Positions 1-11,100 of a stretch of DNA of 64,000 nucleotides are shown one piece after another. Both the position numbers and the translations under genes were made by a program. The stretch is from Bufo bufo (lineage: Eukaryota > Chordata > Amphibia > Anura > Bufonidae), in the NCBI RefSeq assembly GCF_905171765.1, contig NC_053390.1:139905468-139969467 (forward strand), read 5' to 3'. Each line of letters begins with the position of its first letter. Within the stretch, counting starts at the first letter, position 1. Below the pieces are notes generated by a model. It was not told the DNA's origin, made no database searches, and saw only the letters and a list, made by a program, of their open reading frames with translations.

Positions 1-1359
1 GTCAATTGTAATTTGGTGACAGGCATTTTATTGCCTATGCATATTGCTGCGCTAGAATCTACTTCTGAGTACAGAGGCCAGCATATCATTAAAACCCAGT
101 GATCCCTTACTGATGACATAATTTGACTGGCAGAGAGAATGGCAAGGAACTGCATCATTTCACCTTCATAGAATCTGCTCTCTGTCAGGTATGCATTTGA
201 CTTAAATTAGAAACAGTCCAGGAAATTTGGTGCAGTGACTCGTTTGAGGTTTTTTTGGGGACGGTCATTGAAGGCATATTATTAGAATGCAACCATCCTG
301 CATTTCAGATAGATTGGAGCCATGTACCCATGCTCATTGCTTTATAGACAGCCAGCTTTGCAATGAAGTTTTCAACCTTTGTTAAAATTAATTTGAAGCC
401 TGCATTTCAGGAGATTACTAGTGAAGCCTGTCACCAAAATAATAGAGGAGGCATAATAATGTCTCCCATCAGTTATAGATATAATTATCAGCCCAGAGTT
501 AAGGGAGCGTGCCGAAAGGGAAGAGTTTATGTTTATTGAGACACAATTCAGGTTTAGGAGTGACACATTATGATGGACAAATCTAGCATTATTTTAGAAA
601 TGCTAAATATCAGAAATGTATCATGCTGAGCATTTTTGGGCAACCGCTTATGAATTGATAGAGCATGTCTTCTTATATGTTAGTGAACGTTATTGTAACA
701 CTAAATTTCTATACATATATACATATCAGGGCTGGGACTAAAAAGCAGCCTTGGCACACAAATCCTAATGGGGTTGCCACCTGGCCAGTATTCCACTGGA
801 TTTGCTCTGAATACTGACACCCGCATTTTTTTTTTACCAGCCTATTGACTTGCTGTTTTTTTTTCTGCACTACTTGGGAGTCCCTGCTGGAACTCCATAT
901 ATGGCTTAGGAGTCCCTGCTCTGACTACATATATGTTTGTGTTCATATATGGAGTCAGTGCTATTACTGTAAAAGGGGATTGCCAAGCTCTGCCAGTAAG
1001 CTTGGTCATCCAACCCCTATAATGTCCCCCAAAATGCCTGGGCCCCTCATACTGGTCCTTCTTACCCTGCGCCCCTACACCCGAGTCACGACCACCGCAT
1101 CTCCCGGTTCAAAATATCCAGCAACGGGGAAGGTGGGTGCAGCCAATAGCAGCCCACGACAGGAATGAGCCTCCCTAGCATCACTGGTGATGCTAGGTAG
1201 GCTCTTTCCCGTCACAGCCTGCTTTTGGCTGCTGCCACACAACAGGGAGGCCGTGTGGGCATCAAAAGAGACATGGGTGCCCAGGAATTTTGGGGGGCAT
1301 TATAGCAGTTAGATAACCCCTTTATTTTTCATTCAGTCTCTAATTTTAAATTGTCTTTT
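1..1359. other. No gene recognised; AT-rich non-coding DNA
   Basis: I see no coding region, RNA gene or clear transposon end here. Short open frames (for example 845-1168) have low-complexity composition and resemble no family I know. The stretch is probably old, decayed intergenic or intronic sequence. Confidence 0.5.
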
Positions 1360-1360
1360 C

Positions 1361-1434
1361 CAGGAATCCAACCAACAACCTTGTGCATTGAAGGCCAGAA
1401 CTCTAACCACTGAGCAATTCTATGGGTGCAATTC
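1361..1434 (-). repeat. tRNA-like SINE relic (minus strand)
   Basis: Read on the minus strand, this has a pol III A-box-like block (TTGCTCAGTGGTTAGAG) followed at tRNA spacing by a B-box-like block (GGTTGTTGGTTGGATTCC). The same pattern occurs at 3233 and 19483. Acceptor-stem ends do not pair, so it is a tRNA-derived SINE or tRNA pseudogene rather than a working tRNA. Confidence 0.55.
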
Positions 1435-1573
1435 TAGCACTTGAACCATTTTCTATGGCTAAAAACCTCAGTATTTTTCCCATGAGTTATGTATTCAGAT
1501 GTATAATGTACTGGAATCTATAGATATATCTCTATATATGCCTAGACATTGAATCAGTGTTTTTTTTTAAATA

Positions 1574-3106
1574 CAGGGAGTGCAGAATTATTAGGCAAGT
1601 TGTATTTTTGAGGATTAATTTTATTATTGAACAACAACCATGTTCTCAATGAACCCAAAAAACTCATTATCAAAGCTGAATATTTTTGGAAGTAGTTTTT
1701 ATTTTGTTTTTAGTTTTAGCTATTTTAGGGGGATATCTGTGTGTGCAGGTGACTATTACTGTGCATAATTATTAGGCAACTTAACAAAAAACAAATATAT
1801 ACCCATTTCAATTATTTATTTTTACCAGTGAAACCAATATAACATCTCAACATTCACAAATATACATTTCTGACATTCAAAAACAAAACAAAAACAAATC
1901 AGTGACCAATATAGCCACCTTTCTTTGCAAGGACACTCAAAAGCCTGCCATCCATGGATTCTGTCAGTGTTTTGATCTGTTCACCATCAACATTGCGTGC
2001 AGCAGCAACCACAGCCTCCCAGACACTGTTCAGAGAGGTGTACTGTTTTCCCTCCTTGTAAATCTCACATTTGATGATGGACCACAGGTTCTCAATGGGG
2101 TTCAGATCAGGTGAACAAGGAGGCCATGTCATTAGATTTTCTTCTTTTATACCCTTTCTTGCCAGCCACGCTGTGGAGTACTTGGACGCGTGTGATGGAG
2201 CATTGTCCTGCATGAAAATCATGTTTTTCTTGAAGGATGCAGACTTCTTCCTGTACCACTGCTTGAAGAAGGTGTCTTCCAGAAACTGGCAGTAGGACTG
2301 GGAGTTGAGCTTGACTCCATCCTCAACCCGAAAAGGCCCCACAAGCTCATCTTTGATGATACCAGCCCAAACCAGTACTCCACCTCCACCTTGCTGGCGT
2401 CTGAGTCGGACTGGAGCTCTCTGCCCTTTACCAATCCAGCCACGGGCCCATCCATCTGGCCCATCAAGACTCACTCTCATTTCATCAGTCCATAAAACCT
2501 TAGAAAAATCAGTCTTGAGATATTTCTTGGCCCAGTCTTGACGTTTCAGCTTGTGTGTCTTGTTCAGTGGTGGTCGTCTTTCAGCCTTTCTTACCTTGGC
2601 CATGTCTCTGAGTATTGCACACCTTGTGCTTTTGGGCACTCCAGTGATGTTGCAGCTCTGAAATATGGCCAAACTGGTGGCAAGTGGCATCTTGGCAGCT
2701 GCAAGCTTGACTTTTCTCAGTTCATGGGCAGTTATTTTGCGCCTTGGTTTTTCCACACGCTTCTTGCGACCCTGTTGACTATTTTGAATGAAACGCTTGA
2801 TTGTTCGATGATCACGCTTCAGAAGCTTTGCAATTTTAGGAGTGCTGCATCCCTCTGCAAGATATCTCACTATTTTTTACTTTTCTGAGCCTGTCAAGTC
2901 CTTCTTTTGACCCATTTTGCCAAAGGAAAGGAAGTTGCCTAATAATTATGCACACCTGATATAGGGTGTTGATGTAATTAGACCACACCCCTTCTCATTA
3001 CAGAGATGCACATCACCTAATATGCTTAATTGGTAGTAGGCTTTCGAGCCTATACAGCTTGGATGTGGTGAAAATACTTATTTGCCTAATAATTCTGCAC
3101 TCCCTG
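1574..3106 (-). mobile_element. Tc1/mariner DNA transposon, DD37E type, copy 1
   Basis: The element is 1533 bp. It begins CAGGGAGTGCAGAATTATTA and ends with the inverted complement of that end, with TA on both sides (1572-1573 and 3107-3108), the target duplication of the IS630/Tc1/mariner superfamily. A second terminal-type motif (ATAATTATTAGGCAAC) lies inside each end, near 1766 and 2938, suggesting double transposase-binding sites. The transposase gene is on the minus strand. A copy at 28003-29560 is almost identical, so the family was recently active in this genome. Confidence 0.95.
1899..2915 (-). pseudogene. Tc1/mariner DD37E transposase, early stop codon
   Basis: This encodes a cut-and-paste DNA transposase. 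An N-terminal paired helix-turn-helix region (KIAKLLKRDHRTIKRFI) is followed by an RNase-H-fold catalytic core. The acidic residues are visible in VLWTDEMRVSL, FMQDNAPSH and NPIENLW. I count 37 residues between the second D and the E, hence DD37E. The natural start appears to be the ATG at 2915-2913 (MGQKKDLTGSEK), but codon 13 is TAA (2879-2877). From there to the stop at 1899 the frame is open for 323 codons with all catalytic residues present. The copy at 28326 carries the same stop. Translation could restart only at a non-ATG codon or a far downstream Met, so I call it a pseudogene with moderate certainty. Confidence 0.85.
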
Positions 3107-3232
3107 TATATATATATATACCAGGACATGTTACATTTTTTAGTAATTGCAAAAAAAAATAATACACAATAATGCATGAGTAAAACACTACTTAGGTTTT
3201 TAGCCATAGAAAATCTTCATTTGTTAGTACTG

Positions 3233-3304
3233 AGCCCTATAGCTCAGTGGTTAGAGTCTTTGCCTTCACTGCAGAAGGTTGTGGGTTTGATATCCAGCAG
3301 AGAC
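3233..3304 (+). repeat. tRNA-like SINE relic (plus strand)
   Basis: A-box-like TATAGCTCAGTGGTTAGA (about 3238-3255) and B-box-like GGTTGTGGGTTTGATATCC (about 3277-3295) sit at tRNA-like spacing. The 5' GCCCTAT has no matching 3' acceptor strand, so this is not a functional tRNA. It is the inverted partner of the relic at 1361-1434. Confidence 0.55.
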
Positions 3305-3422
3305 CACTTTAAAATAGCAGCTTAATAAATGTTAACTACACAGGGGTGCCCCTAACAGCGAGAAAAGTTTAGTTTTATTTAAAAACAAGATCAAACTATT
3401 GGTGCCAAATAACAGTCACAAC

Positions 3423-3560
3423 TAGGGATGAGCGTACCCGAACTGTATAGTTCGGGTTCGTACCGAATTTTGGGGTGTCCGTGACACGGACCCGAACCCG
3501 AACATTTTCGTAACAGTCCGGGTTCGGGTTCGGTGTTCGGCGCTTTCTTGGCGCTTTTTG
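3423..3560 (+). repeat. 5' subterminal palindromic region of the giant hAT
   Basis: It is packed with CCCGAAC/GTTCGGG words. CCCGAACT (3437-3444) pairs with AGTTCGGG (3449-3456) across a 4-base loop, and a larger GAACCCGAAC hairpin spans about 3488-3532. hAT transposases are known to bind such subterminal repeats, so these are probably transposase sites. Binding is inferred. Confidence 0.65.
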
Positions 3561-3675
3561 AAAGGCTGCAAAGCAGCCAATCAGCAAGCGTCATACTACT
3601 TGGCCCAAGAGGCCATCACAGCCATGCCTACTATTGGCATGGCTATGATTGGCCAGTGCACCATGTGACCCAGCC

Positions 3676-3684
3676 TCTATTTAA
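3676..3684 (+). promoter_or_regulatory. Possible TATA box of the hAT transposase gene
   Basis: CTATTTAAG lies about 250 bp inside the 5' terminus, before any repeat array and in the transposase direction. It is the only TATA-like word I see in the leader. Use as a promoter is inferred. If it is used, the 295-bp array would lie in a roughly 4.4-kb leader or an intron. Confidence 0.3.
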
Positions 3685-3951
3685 GCTGGAGTCACGTAGC
3701 GCCGCACGTCACTCTGCTATGATCAGTATAGGGAGAGGTTGCAGCTGCGACGTTAGGGCAAGATTAGGCAGATTAACTCCTCCAAAAGACTTCATTCTGT
3801 GATCGATCTGCAGCTGTGGATCATTGAAGTGCTATTATTGACTTGCTCACTTTTTTGAGGCTGCCCAGAGCGTTTTTAGATCACTTTTTTTCTGGGGTGA
3901 TCGGCGGCCATTTTGTGACTTGTGGTGCGCCAGCACGAGCTATCACCAAGT

Positions 3952-4170
3952 GTATTTAACCATCGATAGTGTGGTTATTTTGTGCTATATCCTACATCAG
4001 CTGCAGGCTGAGCCTGTGTCACCGAAGTGCATTTAACCATCAACAGTCTGGTTATTTTTTGGCCATATACTACATTAGCTGCAGGCTGAGCCTGTGTCAC
4101 CCAAGTGCATTTAACCATCAACAGTGTGGTTATTTTTTGGCCATATATTACATCAGGGGCAAGTTGAGCC
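3952..4170 (+). repeat. 78-bp tandem repeat, about 3 copies
   Basis: Units beginning at CATTTAACC-type words near 3952, 4030 and 4108 share blocks such as GTGTGGTTATTTT and GCAGGCTGAGCCTGTGTCAC. Because 78 is a multiple of three, an open frame runs through them. It has no protein-like content and I treat it as an artefact. Confidence 0.8.
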
Positions 4171-4175
4171 TGTCA

Positions 4176-7100
4176 CCCAGCGCCTAAAAAATAGACATGA
4201 CATTTCTATTCAACCAAATCTGCACAGTTTTAGCTGGTCAAGTTATTTGTAGTGACCGTAAAAGCAGACTTTTTGTTCTGGGTTGAAAAAGCATTCCCAA
4301 ATTTGCCATTCTGAAAATAACTAGTTTGTGGTATTTGAGGCCTACTTGAAATCTATCCCAAAAAGAAAATCTTACATTGAAGGTATTGATAGTGTCATTC
4401 AGAAAAACCTAAGACACACGCTAGCGTGCTGATAGAAGTGTCATTCTGTGATTAAACCTATAACTGTCACACAGCGCAAAAAAAAACAGGTCTCACATCT
4501 CTATTCAACCAAATCTGCACAGTTTTAGCTGGTCAAGTTATTTGTAGTGACCGTAAAAGCAGACTTTTTGTTCTGGGTTGAAAAAGCATTCCCAAATTTG
4601 CCATTCTCAAAATAACTAGTTTGTGGTATTTGAGGCCTACTTGAAATCTATCCCAAAAAGAAACACTTACATTGAAGGTATTGATAGTGTCATTCAGAAA
4701 AACCTAAGACACACGCTAGCGTGCTGATAGAAGTGTCATTCTGTGATTAAACCTATAACTGTCACACAGCGCAAAAAAAAACAGGTCTCACATCTCTATT
4801 CAACCAAATCTGCACAGTTTTAGCTGGTCAAGTTATTTGTAGTGACCGTAAAAGCAGACTTTTTGTTCTGGGTTGAAAAAGCATTCCCAAATTTGCCATT
4901 CTCAAAATAACTAGTTTGTGGTATTTGAGGCCTACTTGAAATCTATCCCAAAAAGAAACACTTACATTGAAGGTATTGATAGTGTCATTCAGAAAAACCT
5001 AAGACACACGCTAGCGTGCTGATAGAAGTGTCATTCTGTGATTAAACCTATAACTGTCACACAGCGCAAAAAAAAACAGGTCTCACATCTCTATTCAACC
5101 AAATCTGCACAGTTTTAGCTGGTCAAGTTATTTGTAGTGACCGTAAAAGCAGACTTTTTGTTCTGGGTTGAAAAAGCATTCCCAAATTTGCCATTCTGAA
5201 AATAACTAGTTTGTGGTATTTGAGGCCTACTTGAAATCTATCCCAAAAAGAAAATCTTACATTGAAGGTATTGATAGTGTCATTCAGAAAAACCTAAGAC
5301 ACACGCTAGCGTGCTGATAGAAGTGTCATTCTGTGATTAAACCTATAACTGTCACACAGCGCAAAAAAAAACAGGTCTCACATCTCTATTCAACCAAATC
5401 TGCACAGTTTTAGCTGGTCAAGTTATTTGTAGTGACCATAAAAGCAGACTTTTTGTTCTGGTTTGAAAAAGCATTCCCAAATTTGCCATTCTGAAAATAA
5501 CTAGTTTGTGGTATTTGAGGCCTACTTGAAATCTATCCCAAAAAGAAACACTTACATTGAAGGTATTGATAGTGTCATTCAGAAAAACCTAAGACACACG
5601 CTAGCGTGCTGATAGAAGTGTCATTCTGTGATTAAACCTATAACTGTCACACAGCGCAAAAAAAAACAGGTCTCACATCTCTATTCAACCAAATCTGCAC
5701 AGTTTTAGCTGGTCAAGTTATTTGTAGTGACCGTAAAAGCAGACTTTTTGTTCTGGGTTGAAAAAGCATTCCCAAATTTGCCATTCTCAAAATAACTAGT
5801 TTGTGGTATTTGAGGCCTACTTGAAATCAATCCCAAAAAGAAAATCTTACATTGAAGGTATTGATAGTGTCATTCAGAAAAACCTAAGACACACGCTAGC
5901 GTGCTGATAGAAGTGTCATTCTGTGATTAAACCTATAACTGTCACACAGCGCAAAAAAAAACAGGTCTCACATCTCTATTCAACCAAATCTGCACAGTTT
6001 TAGCTGGTCAAGTTATTTGTAGTGACCGTAAAAGCAGACTTTTTGTTCTGGGTTGAAAAAGCATTCCCAAATTTGCCATTCTGAAAATAACTAGTTTGTG
6101 GTATTTGAGGCCTACTTGAAATCTATCCCAAAAAGAAAATCTTACATTGAAGGTATTGATAGTGTCATTCAGAAAAACCTAAGACACACGCTAGCGTGCT
6201 GATAGAAGTGTCATTCTGTGATTAAACCTATAACTGTCACACAGCGCAAAAAAAAACAGGTCTCACATCTCTATTCAACCAAATCTGCACAGTTTTAGCT
6301 GGTCAAGTTATTTGTAGTGACCGTAAAAGCAGACTTTTTGTTCTGGGTTGAAAAAGCATTCCCAAATTTGCCATTCTCAAAATAACTAGTTTGTTGTATT
6401 TGAGGCCTACTTGAAATCTATCCCAAAAAGAAAATCTTACATTGAAGGTATTGATAGTGTCATTCAGAAAAACCTAAAACACACGCTAGCGTGCTGATAG
6501 AAGTGTCATTCTGTGATTAAACCTATAACTGTCACACAGCGCAAAAAAAAACAGGTCTCACATCTCTATTCAACCAAATCTGCACAGTTTTAGCTGGTCA
6601 AGTTATTTGTAGTGACCGTAAAAGCACATTTTTTGTTCTGGGTTGAAAAAGCATTCCCAAATTTGCCATTCTGAAAATAACTAGTTTGTGGTATTTGAGG
6701 CCTACTTGAAATCTATCCCAAAAAGAAAATCTTACATTGAAGGTATTGATAGTGTCATTCAGAAAAACCTAAGACACACGCTAGCATGCTGATAGAAGTG
6801 TCATTCTGTGATTAAACCTATAACTGTCACACAGCGCAAAAAAAAACAGGTCTCACATCTCTATTCAACCAAATCTGCACAGTTTTAGCTGGTCAAGTTA
6901 TTTGTAGTGACCGTCAAAGCAGACTTTTTGTTCTGGGTTGAAAAAGCATTCCCAAATTTGCCATTCTCAAAATAACTAGTTTGTGGTATTTGAGGCCTAC
7001 TTGAAATCTATCCCAAAAAGAAAATCTTACATTGAAGGTATTGATAGTGTCATTCAGAAAAACCTAAGACACACGCTAGCGTGCTGATAGAAGTGTCATT

Positions 7101-8153
7101 CTGTGATTAAACCTATAACTGTCACACAGCGCAAAAAAAAACAGGTCTCACATCTCTATTCAACCAAATCTGCACAGTTTTAGCTGGTCAAGTTATTTGT
7201 AGTGACCATAAAAGCAGACTTTTTGTTCTGGGTTGAAAAAGCATTCCCAAATTTGCCATTCTGAAAATAACTAGTTTGTGGTATTTGAGGCCTACTTGAA
7301 ATCTATCCCAAAAAGAAACACTTACATTGAAGGTATTGATAGTGTCATTCAGAAAAACCTAAGACACACGCTAGCGTGCTGATAGAAGTGTCATTCTGTG
7401 ATTAAACCTATAACTGTCACACAGCGCAAAAAAAAACAGGTCTCACATCTCTATTCAACCAAATCTGCACAGTTTTAGCTGGTCAAGTTATTTGTAGTGA
7501 CCGTAAAAGCAGACTTTTTGTTCTGGGTTGAAAAAGCATTCCCAAATTTGCCATTCTCAAAATAACTAGTTTGTGGTATTTGAGGCCTACTTGAAATCAA
7601 TCCCAAAAAGAAAATCTTACATTGAAGGTATTGATAGTGTCATTCAGAAAAACCTAAGACACACGCTAGCGTGCTGATAGAAGTGTCATTCTGTGATTAA
7701 ACCTATAACTGTCACACAGCGCAAAAAAAAAACAGGTCTCACATCTCTATTCAACCAAATCTGCACAGTTTTAGCTGGTCAAGTTATTTGTAGTGACCGT
7801 AAAAGCAGACTTTTTGTTCTGGGTTGAAAAAGCATTCCCAAATTTGCCATTCTGAAAATAACTAGTTTGTGGTATTTGAGGCCTACTTGAAATCTATCCC
7901 AAAAAGAAAAACTTACATTGAAGGTATTGATAGTGTCATTCAGAAAAACCTAAGACACACGCTAGCGTGCTGATAGAAGTGTCATTCTGTGATTAAACCT
8001 ATAACTGTCACACAGCGCAAAAAAAAACAGGTCTCACATCTCTATTCAACCAAATCTGCACAGTTTTAGCTGGTCAAGTTATTTGTAGTGACCGTAAAAG
8101 CAGACTTTTTGTTCTGGGTTGAAAAAGCATTCCCAAATTTGCCATTCTCAAAA
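4176..8153 (+). repeat. 295-bp satellite array inside the giant hAT, about 13.4 copies
   Basis: The word CTATTCAACCAAATCTGCAC recurs at 4206, 4501, 4796, 5091, 5386, 5681, 5976, 6271, 6566, 6861, 7156, 7451, 7747 and 8042. Spacing is exactly 295 bp, apart from one 296 caused by an extra A in an A-run. Monomers differ by only a few bases. Each contains the palindrome CACGCTAGCGTG, with one mutated copy near 6778. The last unit is cut short just upstream of the transposase ATG. No reading frame crosses it. Confidence 0.97.
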
Positions 8154-8171
8154 TTGTGGTGAACGGGAACA

Positions 8172-11100
8172 ATGAGGAAAACATCTAATAAGGGACGCGG
8201 ACGTGGACATGGTCGTGGTGGTGTTAGTGGACCCTCTGGTGCTGGGAGAGGACGTGGCCGTTCTGCCACAGCCACACGTCCTAGTGAACCAACTACCTCA
8301 GGTCCCAGTAGCCAGCAGAATTTACAGCGATATTTGGTGGGGCCCAATGCCGTTCTAAGGATGGTAAGGCCTGAGCAGGTACAGGCATTAGTCAATTGGG
8401 TGGCCGACAGTGGATCCAGCACGTTCACATTAGCTCCCACCCAGTCTTCTGCAGAAAGCGCACAGATGGCGCATGAAAACCAAGCCCATCGGTCTGTCAC
8501 ATCACCCCCATGCATATCAGGGAAAATGTCTGAGCCTCAAGTTATGCAGCAGTCTCTTATGCTGTTTGAAAACTCTGCTGCCAGGGTTTCCCAAGGGCAT
8601 CCACCTAGCCCTTCCCCAGGGGTGGAAGAGATAGAATGCACTAACGCACAACCACTTATTTTTCCTGATGATGAGGACATGGGAATACCACCTCAGCACG
8701 TCTCTGATGATGACGAAACACAGGTGCCAACTGCTTCGTCTTTCTGCAGTGTGCAGACTGAACAGGAGGTCAGGGATCAAGACTGGGTGGAAGACGATGC
8801 AGGGGACGATGAGGTCCTAGACCCCACATGGAATGAAGGTCATGCCACTGACTTTCACAGTTCGGAGGAAGAGGCAGTGGTGAGACCGAGCCAACAGCGT
8901 AGCAAAAGAGGGAGCAGTGGGAAAAATCAGAACACCCGCCGCCAAGAGACTCCGCCTGCTACTGACCGCCGCCATCTGGGACCGAGCACCCCAAAGGCAG
9001 CTTCAAGGAGTTCCCTGGCATGGCACTTCTTCAAACAATGTGCTGACGACAAGACCCGAGTGGTTTGCACGCTGTGCCATCAGAGCCTGAAGCGAGGCAT
9101 TAACGTTCTGAACCTTAGCACAACCTGCATGACCAGGCACCTGCATGCAAAGCATGAACTGCAGTGGAGTAAACACCTTAAAAACAAGGAAGTCACTCAG
9201 GCTCCCCCTGCTACATCTTCTGCTGCTGCCGCCTCGGCCTCTTCTGCTGCTGCTGCCGCCGCCTCGGCCTCTTCCTCCGCCTCTGGAGGAACGTTGGCAC
9301 CTGCCGCCCAGCAAACATGGGATGTACCACCAACACCACCACCTGCGTCACCAAGCATCTCAACCATGTCACACGGCAGCGTTCAGCTCTCCATCTCACA
9401 AACATTTGAGAGAAAGCGTAAATTCTCACCTAGCCACCCTCGATCCCTGGCCCTGAATGCCAGCATTTCTAAACTACTGGCCTATGAAATGCTGTCATTT
9501 AGGCTGGTGGACACACACAGCTTCAAACAGCTCATGTCACTTGCTGTCCCACAGTATGTTGTTCCCAGCCGCCACTACTTCTCTAAGAGAGCCGTGCCTT
9601 CCCTGCACAAACAAGTGTCCGATAAAATCAAGTGTGCACTGCGCAACGCCATCTGTGGCAAGGTCCACCTAACCACAGATACGTGGACCAGTAAGCACGG
9701 CCAGGGACGCTATATCTCCCTAACTGCACACTGGGTAAATGTAGTGGCGGCTGGGCCCCAGGCGGAGAGCTATTTGGCGCACGTCCTTCCGCCGCCAAGG
9801 ATCGCAGGGCAACATTCTTTGCCTCCTGTCTCCTCCTCCTCCTACTCAGCTTCCTCCTCCTCTTCTTCCACCTGCTCATCCAGTCAGCCACACACCTTCA
9901 CCACCAACTTCAGCACAGCACGGGGTAAACGTCAGCAGGCCATTCTGAAACTCATATGTTTGGGGGACAGGCCCCACACCGCACAGGAGTTGTGGCGGGG
10001 TATAGAGCAACAGACCGACGAGTGGTTGCTGCCGGTGAGCCTCAAGCCCGGCCTGGTGGTGTGCGATAATGGGCGAAATCTCGTTGCAGCTCTGGGACTA
10101 GCCGGTTTGACGCACATCCCTTGCCTGGCGCATGTGCTGAATTTGGTGGTGCAGAAGTTCATTCGCAACTACCCCGACATGTCAGAGCTGCTGCATAAAG
10201 TGCGGGCCGTCTGTTCGCGCTTCCGGCGTTCACACCCTGCCGCTGCTCGCCTGTCTGCGCTACAGCGTAACTTCGGCCTTCCCGCTCACCGCCTCATATG
10301 CGACGTGCCCACCAGGTGGAACTCCACCTTGCATATGCTAGACAGACTGTGCGAGCAGCAGCAGGCCATAGTGGAGTTTCAGCTGCAGCACGCACGGGTC
10401 AGTCGCACTGTGGATCAGACCCACTTCACCACCAATGACTGGGCCTCCATGCGAGACCTGTGTGCCCTGTTGCGCTGTTTCGAGTACTCCACCAACATGG
10501 CCAGTGGCGATGACGCCGTTATCAGCGTTACAATACCACTTCTATGTCTCCTTGAGAAAACACTTAGGGCGATGATGGAAGAGGAGGTGGCCCAGGAGGA
10601 AGAGGAGGAAGAGGGGTCATTTTTAGCACTTTCAGGCCAGTCTCTTCAAAGTGACTCAGAGGGAGGTTTTTTGCAACACCAGAGGCCAGGTACAAATGTG
10701 GCCAGACAGGGCCCACTACTGGAGGACGAGGAGGACGAGGAGGAGGTGGAGGAGGATGAGGATGAAGCATGTTCACAGCGGGGTGGCACCCAAAGCAGCT
10801 CGGGCCCATCACTGGTGCGTGGCTGGGGGGAAACACAGGACGATGACGATACGCCTCCCACAGAGGACAGCTTGTCCTTACCTCTGGGCAGCCTGGCACA
10901 CATGAGCGACTACATGCTGCAGTGCCTGCGCAACGACAGCAGAGTTGCCCACATTTTAACGTGTGCAGACTACTGGGTTGCCACCCTGCTGGATCCCCGG
11001 TACAAAGACAATGTGCCCACCTTACTTCCTACACTGGAGCGTGATAGGAAGATGCGCGAGTACAAGCGCACGTTGGTAGACGCGCTACTGAGAGCATTCC

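Larger units (their letters stand above)
1449..3213. repeat. Inverted repeat bracketing the Tc1 element
   Basis: TTTTCTATGGCTAAAAACCT at 1449-1468 recurs as its exact reverse complement at 3194-3213. Similarity extends more weakly towards the centre and outward into the two oppositely oriented tRNA-like relics. It looks like one foldback (two SINE copies head to head) into whose loop the TA-specific transposon inserted. Confidence 0.6.

Noticed and set aside
845..1168. 107-codon open frame
   Set aside because: It has no recognisable domain, a low-complexity start and no supporting context.
1902..2888. Plus-strand open frames across the DD37E transposon
   Set aside because: They are antisense shadows of the transposase gene. 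The equivalent frames at 28329-29315 repeat exactly.
3233..3304. Functional tRNA gene
   Set aside because: A and B boxes are present, but the acceptor stem does not pair and the anticodon arm is poor. The same holds for 1361-1434 and 19483-19552.
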